Assembly: GCA_030847615.1 (NCBI GenBank)
Contig: JAUMIR010000012.1
Coordinates: 2,659,501-2,723,500, forward strand
Length of the DNA stretch: 64,000 nucleotides
Direction: 5' to 3'
From: Gambelia wislizenii
Taxonomy: Eukaryota > Chordata > Lepidosauria > Squamata > Crotaphytidae
The position numbers and the translations under genes were made by a program. The notes beneath the pieces are model-generated. The model did no database searches and was not told the DNA's origin. It saw only the letters and a list, made by a program, of their open reading frames with translations. Below are positions 1-11,300 of this stretch, in pieces (within the stretch, counting starts at the first letter, position 1; the number at the start of each line of letters is the position of its first letter).

Positions 1-105
1 GCCATCTTATAGAAGGGACACCATTTTGCTATGCCATTGCATATAATGGGATTTGAGTATTCACGGATTTGGAACCAAACCCCAGCGAATGTGAAGGGAC
101 AACTG
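1..105. mobile_element. Right end of a Tigger-like/mariner-type non-autonomous element
   Basis: The segment ends CGAATGTGAAGGGACAACTG at 86-105 followed by TA, the same right terminus as the complete element at 49087-49575. The left part is off the window. Confidence 0.55.
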
Positions 106-429
106 TACACATATATATAAATAATATTAAAAAAAAACCAAAAGTCTTGTGGGGAAACCTCCAGCCCTTGGAAATAGGAAAGCCTTGTTTAAAGGGCAAT
201 TGATAGAGGTGAATTATATATTTACACAATATGAAAGTCCTTTGGAAAACAGATGACTGCCGTAAATCAGTTGATGGTAAAGAATAAAGTTGGTTGGTAT
301 CTACTCCTTGACAGTCCACCACTGTTAGCAGCCAAACGCAGTTGGACCCTTGGTTTTCATCCGTGGCTAAAATATCAGAACTTCCTTATCTTAAATAGAT
401 ATCACTTGCTTTTAAAGTTTTAAAGTTTC

Positions 430-655
430 TTTTCTATTCATAAGAAAAGACCACAATGCTTGGCAAAGTGAAGGCGATCGTAAAAAAGGAAGACTGCACA
501 ACCCATGGATGGTTTCAATCAAGGAAGCCACAATGGCTGCTGCCCTGAGTTTGCAAGACCTGAGCTGGGCTGGTGATAACAGGCTGGCTTGGAGGTCTCT
601 CATGCATAGGGGCACCATATGTCTAAGTCAACTTCATTGCAATTAACAGCAACAA
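430..655 (+). mobile_element. 3' fragment of a non-LTR retrotransposon (RTE/BovB-like)
   Basis: Broken coding remnants include MLGKVKA, SIKEATMAAALSLQDLSWAG and DNRLAWRSLMHRG, of the GK-x-x-G/W-DS-x-x-x/WR-x-x-x-H type found at the C-terminus of RTE-like reverse transcriptases. It ends in an AACAGCAACAAG tail. Related fragments lie at 3965-4220 and 33933-34110. The family assignment is tentative. Confidence 0.4.
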
Positions 656-1007
656 GCCCTCATGTTTCCCACCCGACCCCCCGCCATCCCCTGACCACAT
701 TGCCCATGGATGTGCTGGCTGGAGGATACTGGGAACTGTAGTCCAAAAAAGGACTATTCCAAACTCTCCATCTTTCTCAATTAGACACACACACAAATGT
801 GCACTTTCAGTTTATGTGAAATCAGCTGTTTTCCAAACTTTTGCACCAAACAGGGATACTCAGACACTGGTATCATCGCCAAAAAAAGCAAGCAAGCTTT
901 CTTTACCCGTTTAAGTAAAGTCCTTACTCACTGGTTACTTGTGTGAACACTCTATTATACAGAAGAGGAAAACTCACTCACGAGTCTCCTCCACTTCCAA
1001 TACACTA

Positions 1008-1260
1008 GGGTCCCCATATCCACTGATTCATTATCCACTGATTGAATTATCCATGGGACACAAAACAGCACACCTACCATAGAGTCTTCCTAGAAAACGT
1101 GTCCTGTCTAGCCATTTTCTAGGGCCTCCAAGGCAATTCTATGGTATTTTAAACCAGAAGTCCCATTATTTCCAATGACGTTTGCTATTATCCATGGTTT
1201 TCACTACCCTCGGGGGGTCCCATAACCAATCCCCAGCAGATACTGGAGTCCTACAGTATT
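1008..1260. mobile_element. Tigger-like MITE remnant
   Basis: It shares its body with 50633-50900: CCCATATCCACTGATT, CACCTACCATAGAGTCTT, CCATTATTTCCAATG and a terminal GGGGGTCCC. No coding capacity. Confidence 0.5.
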
Positions 1261-2224
1261 GTCTTCTTGGATCTGATAAGCATGGAAAAAATGGCGAGGA
1301 GCCAATATTGCTGACGCTCCAAGAGACCCGTGACTCAAAGGAAGTGCATGATTCACGGCAGTTTGGCAACTGCACAGGCAATGCCAAACTTGCCCGGGTT
1401 TTTCCCTAGCAAAGCAGTTGATCCCAGGTGATTTACGTAACATGTCGTGACAATCCACACTTCTTTCCCCCACACACACAAAGCTCTATGCAACATGGTT
1501 GGACAAAGGTGCGGGTGAGAGAAAGATATAGCTGAGAGAAGAGTTAAACCTCACAATTAAAATCCACCTCCTTTCACATGCTTGCTATGAAATCACACAC
1601 ACACACACAACCCTGTTATAACTGATGCTGTGCCATACTTTTAATAGAATCGGCAGTGTGGTTCTTGGAAGGCATACACTGGCAGATTCTGGAAGTTGTA
1701 GTTCAAGAAAAAGGAACATTTAGTCCTTCCCTCTCTCCTAAATCAGACTGCTGAAAAGTGCTGTTTGAAAGCCCAGTGGAAGGCAGGAAGAGCAGAAGCA
1801 CTCAGAATAAATTCCTGGGTGAAAAATTGTGTTATTGTTGCCGCCATTTAAGCAGGGTAGCTCTGATCTGGTGGAGCTGAGTTTGCAGGGTGGGGTGGTG
1901 GAGGGAGGAAACCTGATCCTGTGGTCAATAAACAGCCATGTGAACACTTCTACCAGCCAGGCCCATCATAGCCTCCAACAGTCCTGATTAATCATCTGCA
2001 TTCCCACTTTTCATCTGCTTTTAAAATGTTCCAGCTTCTCTCTCCTTCCACTTTTGCCCTTTATCCTCCCCTTGCTTCAATTGCTTCAAACTGCGTTCAA
2101 AAATGCAAAAGTAGTTTGTACTCAATTAATTCAGCACTCAATTCATTGGGTGGGAGAAGAGACAAGGGGGTAAAATCTTGCCTTTCCCAGGAGGCTCAGG
2201 CAAAAGCAAAGTGAAGCAGCCTCT

Positions 2225-2900
2225 CCTACCTTGTGTGTTCTTTTTGTGCACAACCCCCCCACATCCACCAATATTTCCAGAAACACATGTGGAAGGTTTA
2301 TGTAAAAATCTTGTCTTTTGTGTACCCCGCCCCCCCAAAACCTACAAATTTTGCTCAAAAAAGGGTATTTCTGGAAAAAGTGTTTTCTTGCAGGAGAAAT
2401 CTGGCTTTGAACAAAACTACAATATTCTCCTTTTTACAAATGTCATTTCTTGCATAAAAGCCCTGCTATTTTTACACCCCCACAAAAACCCATGTCTTAT
2501 GTAAAAACTTCTCTTTTTGTACACCCCCCCCCAAATTTTGCTCAAAAAAGTTGCATATTTCTGGACAGAGTATTTTCTTGCAGGAGAAGTCTGGTTTTGC
2601 ACAAAACTATGATATTCTCTTTTTAAGAAATGTCATTTCGTGCATAAAAGCCCTGCTATTTTTACACCCCCACAAAAACCCATGTCTTATGTAAAAACTT
2701 CTCTTTTTGTACAGCCCCCCCCCCCAAAAAAAAAATTTGCTCAAAAAGACACATATTTCTGGAAAGAGTATTTTCTTGCAGGAGAAGTCTGGCTTTGCAC
2801 AAAACTATGATGTTCTCCTTTTAAAAAATGTCATTTCTTGCATAAAAGCCCTGCTATTTTTACACCCCCACAAAACCCCATGTATTTCTACACAGACTAA
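2225..2900. repeat. Tandem repeat, about 3.5 units of ~185-200 bp
   Basis: The block TTTTGCTCAAAAA..TTTCTGG..GTATTTTCTTGCAGGAG..TTTTTACACCCCCACAAAA recurs with starts near 2349, 2536 and 2735. Units end in C-rich runs (CCCCCCC) of different length. The short open frames across it are by-products of the repetition. A diverged relative appears at 29990-30175. Confidence 0.8.
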
Positions 2901-3325
2901 CTTCCCATAATATTTCGGGATATGCAAATACCAGGCAAGAAATCCACAGAAATATTTGTTTTCTCCAACAGGTGATTTCTCTCTGTCTTTCTTCTATGGG
3001 AATTATTCACCTTCGCATGTGAGGATGAAAGAGTTAAAGATTCATATCCTTTGTGATATTAGTGGTTGAGTTAAGGAAAAAAGGATTAAAGGTGGTGTGT
3101 GTGGGGGGGGGGAATCCATAGCCATATCAGAGCCACTCCAAGTCTTTTGTTTGGGGCCCTGTTTGTCCATCAGGTGTGGTGCCCTAAAAGTTCTGCACGG
3201 CTGTCTAAATATTTGCAATTTTGCTGAGTTGTTTCAACATGTTGAAAGGTCTCTCTCTCTCCATAGCTGAAAAGTGTTAGTGCTCCATCCTCCTTGAGTC
3301 AGGCCAGAGGAGTGATTGATGGTTT

Positions 3326-3530
3326 TTGCTGTTGTTGTTGTTATGTGCCTTCAAGTCACTTCACAACTTTTAGCAACCCTAAGGCAAACCTATCATGGAG
3401 GTTTCTTAGCAAGATGTGTTCAAGGGGAATTGAGTATAACTCGTCCCAGGTCACCCTGTAGGTTTCCATGGCTGAGCAGGACTCAAACCTGAGTCTTAGT
3501 CCAACACTCAAACCACTACACCATGCAGAC
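3326..3530 (-). mobile_element. Sauria-type tRNA-derived SINE
   Basis: Read on the minus strand it begins with a tRNA-like part carrying a B-box-like sequence, then GGTGACCTGGGACG and the 3' part, ending in an (AAC)n tail (plus-strand GTTGTTGTTGTT near 3331). Near full length but diverged. Confidence 0.7.
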
Positions 3531-3555
3531 TCTAAAGATTTCTTCAGAGGAGAAC

Positions 3556-3660
3556 TGCCATGGTCTTCCTCTGAGACTGAGAGAGTGTGACTTGCCCAAG
3601 GTCACCCAGTGGGTTTCTGGGGCTGAACAGGGATTTAAGCCTAGGTCTCCTGGGACATTA
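3556..3660 (-). mobile_element. Sauria-type SINE, central fragment
   Basis: It contains CTTGCCCAAGGTCACCCAGT and the GATTTAAGCCTAGGTCTCC tRNA-like part in reverse orientation. It ends abruptly at ACATTATCAGACGCGGC, which looks like the edge of another element. Confidence 0.6.
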
Positions 3661-3964
3661 TCAGACGCGGCAAAAATCGAAGAATTACGCCATCAGGGTA
3701 GCGTGAATGGACCCCACTATTGCACAACGTCATCATCTTTGCCTTATTACCCCATGCTCCCACCACGAAAAAAAGCCTTAAAGATGTGTAAAAGAAATTA
3801 ACACAATACTCTTCCCTTGTTCCTTCTTGCTGCCATTCCAACACCCACTTCCACTTCCCTGGACTTGAAATAAGCATAACAACAACAACAACAATCTGAA
3901 TTGCATTATTTTACCTAGTTCAAAAGTGACCTGTTTTAAATGAGAAATGATTTAGCATGCTTTT

Positions 3965-4220
3965 GTGGTTATTATTTGCTGTCACATCAGCTTCATCTTA
4001 TGGCAATCCCATGAATGGGAGACCTCCTAGAGCCCTGGTGGCCAGCTGTCTTGCTCAGGTCTTGCAAACTCAGGGATGCTGTGGTCTCCTTGACTGAGTC
4101 TACCCAAATGTAGTGAGGTCTCCTTCTTTTTCTATTGCCTTCCACTTTACCAAGCATTATCATATTTTCTAATGAAACGTGTGGGCTCATGATGTGTCCA
4201 GGGTACAACAGTGTCAGTTT
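3965..4220 (-). mobile_element. RTE/BovB-like LINE 3' fragment
   Basis: The minus strand keeps a 71-codon relic with MLGKVEGNRKRRRP, WVDSVKETTASLSLQDLS and SPIHGIA, the C-terminal reverse-transcriptase block also seen at 430-655. It is a 5'-truncated dead copy. Confidence 0.45.
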
Positions 4221-4609
4221 GGTTATTTTTGGTTTCTAGGGAGAGTTCAGACTTGATTTGCTCTCAGACATATTTATTTGTCTTTTTGGCAGTCCATGGT
4301 ATCGGTAGAACTCTCTTCGAGCATCGCATCTTCTTCCTGACAATTTTCTGAATGCTTCAGCTTTCACGACCATATGCAGAAATTAGAAATAAGATGACAT
4401 GGATGATTGCACGTTTGTTATTCATATATGCTTTCAGTCATTTTAAAACCATTCTTTTTGTTTTAAATTGTTCGAGTTTGATTTTAGAGATCTTCAGATA
4501 TGGGGCAAGAGATAAATATTTAAATAAGGAAATAAAGAAGTATCACCCTACTGTTTAATACACAAAAACCAACACTCGCCATAACTTATTTTGCTCCTCC
4601 TTTCTACAG

Positions 4610-5029
4610 GGACCACAGTTGTTCTGCTACGGATCCAGGTTGCAAATGTCCCCAGGAAGAGGGAAAAGTGGGACCTCACAGGGGAAAAGCCCGGAAGATA
4701 ACAAATTCCAACGGGATGGAAACCGGGCCAAAAACATCACCCCAAGCCCAGTCAGCCAGCCGTACTGGCAGAGCAAAACCTTCAGTTCCAGTAAAAACTC
4801 CCAACCCCGCCGTTTCTCCCAAGGAAGAGGGACAGGCGTCTCCTCTCCGGCAGCTGGTAACACATTGTTCCAGTTCCAAGAAAGCCAGAGGACACCGGAA
4901 GAAATAAAGACCCCACTGGGCATCCCTTTGTCCAAACTCTCACAGTCCAAACACCTAAAGAACAAAGGAAGCCAATGGTTCGATTCTAAACGCAAACCCC
5001 ACGGATCCACCGACCGTAAAGATCAATGA
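4610..5029 (+). CDS. FAM83G: Candidate terminal coding exon of an antisense gene nested in SLC5A10 (probably FAM83G)
   Basis: A strong acceptor (pyrimidine tract then TTTCTACAG, ending at 4609) opens directly into a 139-codon frame that ends at TGA 5027-5029. The product is basic, rich in Ser, Gln, Lys and Pro, and looks disordered, with no recognisable fold; low-complexity tails are usual for FAM83 proteins. In mammals FAM83G lies antisense inside SLC5A10 with its 3' end nearest the SLC5A10 5' exons. Here the exon is antisense and just downstream of SLC5A10 exon 8, as that layout predicts. I do not recognise the residues themselves, so the gene name is inferred from position. A second frame from the same acceptor stays open to TAA at 4905-4907. 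A chance open frame is possible. Confidence 0.48.
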   Translation, partial: GPQLFCYGSRLQMSPGRGKSGTSQGKSPEDNKFQRDGNRAKNITPSPVSQPYWQSKTFSSSKNSQPRRFSQGRGTGVSSPAAGNTLFQFQESQRTPEEIKTPLGIPLSKLSQSKHLKNKGSQWFDSKRKPHGSTDRKDQ

Positions 5030-5158
5030 GGCCACGAGTGACGACCCTGTTGGGATTTTGGTTGTTTTAAGAGAGAGCCCCATGGTTCAGAGATGCACAG
5101 AAGGGGATTGTGCATTAGCCCAGTAGGGAGAGGGGTTGGTTGAGGTGCTTTTCTTTAC

Positions 5159-5364
5159 CTGGTCTGTGCACCAGTACCACGTGGCCAAAACCGAGAGGCC
5201 AAAAGTCATGCCAGTCCAAGGGAGGTCACCGGAGATGGGGTCTCGGAAAAGGCGCATGGCGTCAGATCTCGGCAGGTGGCAGGTTGTATTGGGGATTGTC
5301 TTCAATGGGACCGCTTTCAAATAGGCCTCTTCCAAGTTGTGGTAGCCACCGATCTCGTGGAAAG
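5159..5364 (-). CDS. SLC5A10: SLC5A10 coding exon 8
   Basis: 206 bp, phase 1 in and phase 0 out, acceptor CCTCCTTAG and donor GTAAAG. It encodes the extracellular loop [20 protein letters not shown], then [27 protein letters not shown] and WYWCTDQ. An N-linked glycosylation sequon NTT is present. This is the last SLC5A10 exon I can find in the window. Confidence 0.94.
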
Positions 5365-8300
5365 CTAAGGAGGACAGAGGGAAGAATGGGAGGGAGGAAA
5401 AGTCGAGACAGGGCTGTTCAAAACTGATGCACTTAGGGTTGCCAGATCTCGGGGCCTGGCCCTGAGTTTCCACCTTTCATTTATCATCTCCAGGTGGGAG
5501 ATGAAGGTGCAAATTCTCCCATTTTGAGGAGCTCAGCTCCAGGCAAGAAGAAAGGGATAGGTTCAGATCTCCAGCTCAGCTAGGAGAGCAGCAGCTTGCT
5601 CCAATTTCCAAAGCTTAATTACTTTGCTTCTGCAACTTGCAAAGACTCTACAGGCCATCTATGCATTGACTTACTTAGCTTCCTCCCAGTGCTTCTTGTT
5701 CCAGGGTTCACCCTCCACTCTGCAGCCACCTTCTGGCTAGAAGCAAGGAGACTAGATTAAATGTTCCTTAGCCTGACTCCCTAAGTAAATGAGAAGGGAT
5801 AATCCCCTCATTTCAGTTCAATCTGGGAAAAGCCCCGTTAACTAAGATTTCTGTCTTAATTGCCAAACAGGGAACTGTGCAAAGGTATGAGTTTGAATGA
5901 CAACCTGTAAACTGCTGTGGTGGGTATTTGACGCATAATGTTTAATAACATCACTAGAGGCCAGGTTTTGATTTGGAAACCCCAGGGCGTGGGACAATCC
6001 TGAACTGGCAACCCTAGATGCACTAGAACAGCCAGCAAACTGCAAAAGGGTGGCTCCTCATTTGGGGAAATTCAGCCCCCCCCCTTTTAAAAGCCACAAA
6101 ATGCTTGATGCAACGTAATTAGTCTTCCTACAGCCTTTTCACACTATGCAACTACGGAGCTATGGTTCTACTTTAACAGCCCTTGGCAACATCCTATGCA
6201 AACCTGGCATTTGCAGTTTACGAAATTTAGAAATCTCTGCCAGAGACCTTTACTGTCTCCCGCCAAACTACAGATCTCAGCATTCCATAGAATCATAGAG
6301 TCATGGAAGAGAGCACAAGGGCCATCTAGTCCAACCCTTTGTCCTTCAGGAATACACAATCAAAGCACCACCGACAGATGGCCATCCAGACTCTGTTTAA
6401 AAAACTCCAAAGATGGAGACTCCAACACATTTCCAGGCAGTGCATTCCACTTCTGAACAGCTCTTACTGTCAGGACGTTCTTCCTAATGTTTAGGTGGCA
6501 TCTCTTTTCCTGTAGTTTGAACCCATTGCTCTGTGTCCTAGTCGCTGGAGCCGCAGAAAATAAGCTTGCTCCGTCCTCAGTATGACATCTCAAACTTAGA
6601 ATGGAGCCATGGCAGTTAAAGTGGAATCGTAATGCTATAGTGTGAATGGGCCCCCAGGCCAGGGGGCAAGGGGCGTCAGAGGAGCCATTTTAATCTGTTG
6701 TTGCCAAAACAGCAAAGTGCCCGGTGTCCTTTTCAAGACTAAGGAGTTTTATTGGGCATAAGTGTCCTCATCTACTTTTATCAAATGCCACCCACTTCTG
6801 CCAAACTAAACTAATTCCTCTTTACAGCAGCACTAAAATATCTGTGGTTATTACCAAAGCTTGGAAGGTTTGGGGGAGAAGGTTGGGTTCCCCCCCCCTC
6901 CTTTTTAGACTATGAGGCCAAGAGTTTCCCAGTCAGCAATGAAAGTAACTTTTCCAGGCTCTTGCTCACTACTTCTGCAGTTTCCAAGAAATCAGAAGAA
7001 AGATTAATATAATAGGTGAACTCAGAGGGCACCATGGTGCCAAGTCCCCCCCAAAAAGGTTGAGGTGTTGAGATCCTACTGTGCATCTGCCAGTCAGGGT
7101 TGACCGAACAAAGCTAAATGGAGAAATATTCTGGGCTTTGGATGCCAGCTCTGAAGGACCGGCTGCTATTTTTCATGGACTACAGGGCTGGTTTGAAATG
7201 TTTTGTCTCCATAAGGTCAGAAATCCAAAACTGATGCCCATATAGGGTTGCTAGATCTCAGGGCCAGAACCTGAGTCTCCCATTTTTGTGGGTCACCTTC
7301 AGGCAGGAGTTGCGGGCACAAATTTCCCAGTTTTGGGGAGGAGGGGACTCAGCTCTAAGCAAGAGTTGGATGCAAATCTCCAGCTTAGTTGGCAGAGTAG
7401 TAGTTTGCAACAATTTGTAAAGCTTGGTTGATCCTTTGCTGAAATAGACTCTCCAGAGGGTCTATTTATTTATTTACTTATTTAGCTTCCTCCTTCCCTT
7501 GCAGTGGTTGTGGTGCCAGGGTTCACCCTCCGCTCTGCTCTACCCCTACCTCCCCAGTAGAAGCAAGGAGGCTAGATTAAAAGTTCTATATCCCATCTCC
7601 CTAAGGAGGTGAGAAAAAAATAATTCTTTCATATCACTTTAAGATTTCTTAGTTTCCAAGCAAGAACATATGGTGTGTGTGTGTGTGTGTTATTTAATGT
7701 GCATTGCTTAATTACATCACCAGACACCATCCTTGGGTCTCAGGTTTTGGAAACCTCAAGGCATGGGACGATCCTGAACTGGCAACCCTATGCCCACACC
7801 AAAACCCAGATTAACTCATCTGAGATGCAGCCCACCTTATACTAAAATGCAGCCTTGATGGATTATGATTCATTGTGCTTGAGTTGCTCAGGAAGGATTT
7901 CTTCTTCTCCAGTATCTACTTTAAAAATATTTAGAGAACTGACCTAAGCAAGGCCATGGGGCTGTAGGTGAGGATTTGAACCCAAGTCCTCCTTGGCTGT
8001 CCTGACAAAAGGCCTTCTTGCCCAGAGTTTTGGGAATGTTCCTTCATTTTTTGGACTATAACTTTGGGTTGATTTTTGGTGTACTTTTACAAATATGGGG
8101 TTCCCATGCCCCTCTTCCCATGACCTGCTGAGACAACCCCTCTTTTGCAAAGGTGGCATCGTGTGGGCAAGTGAGGCCACCGTTTTGGTAGCCTCGGTAT
8201 CAGAAAAAAATTAAAAAATGACACATCCTATCCACTCAACATTCACAAAGAAGAGCAGGGGCATGCTTTTCGGTACCTTCTTGTCCATTTTGCATGGTAA

Positions 8301-11300
8301 ACCCATGCAAATAGTTGCTAAATGTGGTATTATGGGGAGGAAATGAAGCCATGTGCTGGTGGTTTGGGTCTATGCATGCATATTTTAGAAGCATTCAGCC
8401 CAAGATTTGATGCACCCAATCCTGTACCCCTGTTTTCAATTTCCAAAGATCCAGAGATGCGGAAGACTGACACACGAATTATGCCAAAACTACACTAGCT
8501 GGCTTGTTCAAATGCCAGCTGCAAAATCAATTCAAAAGAAACTGTAAGGATGATGGAGGGGTGCCTACCTACACCCATAAGACAAAAATAGACTGTCCTT
8601 GGTAATTAAGAATATTGGATACTTATGCAAATACAATTTCCTACCCATCTCTAAGAGACTGGGAAAGAATAGCCTTGCTACAAGTTTGCAATTGATACAC
8701 AGCTCTTCTCAAATAAACATTCTTCTTTTAAGATCTGGTTCAATGCACAGTCTGGTGCAAGGTGGTTGAAACACAGAATCCTAGAATCTTAGAGTTGGAA
8801 AGAACCACAAGGGCCATCTAGTCCAACCCCCTGCCATGCAGAAAGATACAACTAAAGCACTCCTGAAAGATGCCCATCCAACTTCTGTTTTAAGACCTCC
8901 AAAGATGGAGAGTCCAGCACCCTCTGAGGGAGTCTATCCCACTGTTGAACAGCTCTTACAGTAAAAAGAAAAGAAAAGATAAAAAAGTGATGCTACAGGA
9001 GTTTGGCTTTGCTGTACAGCCTCCAGAGAAACTGTTTACAAATGTAAAGAGTGAAATAAAATATCTAAAACCCTGCCAGTGTTTAGGAATGGGTGGAATT
9101 GTTCTTTTTCATTGGTGCGAATTATCTAGCACTGCGCTGTCCAAATACAAAAGGAGGAGAGGAAGGTCACTGCCCCAAACTGCCTGGTTGCTTCTGCTTT
9201 AGCTATGGACCAGCCGGAGGTTGGTCTACATGGCCCTTGGGGATCCCTTCCAGTTCTGTGATTCTCTGAAACATTCACGTAATATTTAAAAAACAGATAG
9301 TGGAAGAGATAGATCCGGGAGTAGACAGGGAAAGAATATTATGTGAATGTTTCAGAGAATCATAGAACTGGAAGGGATCCCCAAGGGCCATGTAGACCAA
9401 CCTCCTGATGGTCCATAGCTAAAGCAGGAGCAACCAGGCAGCAGCCAGACTTTGGTCTAAATGCTTCCAGCCAAAGGAGAGTCCATCACCTTCAGATATA
9501 GTTCGTTCCACTGTCAAACTGCTCTAACCATTAATGCACTTCTTTATTTACTGAGATAGCTTGCAGCATGGCGGTATTCACACCCTCCAGGTGATTGACT
9601 TCAGATCTCATCATCCCCAGCCAGCTGAGGATGATAGGACCTGAAGTCCAACTCATTTGGTGTTGGGGGGAATACTGGGGTAAGGGAAGCTGCACTAGGG
9701 CAAGGGGATGAGAGAAGAGTGGCGATGCTTTCTCAGAAAATGATGTTTCTAAGGAAGCATTTTGAAGGAATTGAGAGAATGTGATGGATGCATGGAGCAT
9801 GCCGAGATGGATCAGCAGCCAAACTGGACCCAGGATTCTGGGCAGCTGCAGACCGAAAAAAGGAACTTTCTCATGGTTTGGATCACATCAAAGTTGCTCT
9901 GTATACATACACAGAGAGAGAGACTTTAGAACCATCATTGCTAACCAAAGTTGGAGGAGTAGTTCCACTTCTCTGTTAACTTCCAAAGCAGAACTTTCCC
10001 CTTCGACGGTGAGCTGCACCACAAGAGAGGAAGAAGAGGCAGAGCCCAAGGCCTTACCTGTGACAGTCAAGAGACTGGCTCCGACCACCATGATCAGGGT
10101 TTGCAGGGCATCCGTATAGATGACTGCTGTGAGTCCACCTACAAAAAAAGGCACAGGGACTGAGTTTGAGGATGTATCGATGCAGAATGGCTTTTATAGG
10201 TGCAGGAACCAATGCCCTAGGGTTGCCAGAGTGAAAACTGGAGAGGACTCCTGTACTTTTAACAGTTATAGAGAAGAGGGCATTTCACTGGTGTTGCTTG
10301 CTACCTGGTTGGGTGACAAACAACACCCCATGAAATTCCCTCTTCTATATACCCATTAAAAGGTACAGGAGGCTATAGGCAGGCACACAAAACTATAATA
10401 CAGTCATCTAGAGTAAAGAAAAACAACCTTCTTCCTCAGCTCAAGCTGTCTCACATCGTTTACCACAAACATCTTGCTGCAACCCAACATTGAAAGCCTG
10501 TGTTTTTCCAGCCCTTTTTCCCCATTCTCCTGAAACTGATGCTGCTAAAAAAAGTCCAGCTAGACAAAGGATAAGGAGGAAGAGTGGGGAGGGCACCTAT
10601 AAAAAGACTTCGTAAAACTTTGTTTAAAAGGGCTTTCTTTTCCAGAGGCTTTGCTAACTGAGGTATGCCTGTATTTTCTGAAATGAAATGTATTTTTACC
10701 TGGCTGGCTGTATTATTCCAGAACTAGCTAAGATGGCCAGTGCCAAGTAAACATATGGGTTGTTTATGAGGGGGAAAGAAGTGGATTGCTACGCATTAAT
10801 GGCAATTTGAAGCAGCTGCAATTTGTCTTGATGGGTGTTTGGGTTTTTTTTTTTTGCAAGCATAAACTTTGCATGCTTGTGGATCCAGGTAGTGGCCACA
10901 AGTGAATTACTTGCATTTTAATTAGCAGCAATTTGCCACTGCTGAATGTGTGTTGTTGTTGTTGTTGTTTTTAAATACCTATTTATTTCCAAAGTGCAAT
11001 GGAATAATATTTCACCTTCACTAAAAAACAAAAGAACACTCTATTTTATCACCTTAGACTTCCTCCACTAGCTAAGACAAAAATCCAACATGGCACCTTA
11101 CCTTGTTGGCAAGCCCTGCACCCCGGCCAATCAGCTTTGTGTTTCCACTCATATTGGAAAGTGAATCAATTCGCATCACTTGTCCCAACGAGTGGGGATG
11201 CACACAGACACCCCACTGTTTTTTTTAAAAAAAAAACTCTGGGAAAAGCTGCAATGGCTTTTCTTTTGGAGTTTTTGGGATTTTGGGGCCCCCTCCTTCT

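Noticed and set aside
2178..2504. 108-codon frame in the 2.2-2.9 kb region.
   Set aside because: Lies in a three-copy tandem repeat with poly-C runs of variable length that would shift frames between copies.
4627..5010. 127-codon minus-strand frame opposite the candidate FAM83G exon.
   Set aside because: No SLC5A10-like residues and no splice sites; a mirror of the plus-strand frame.
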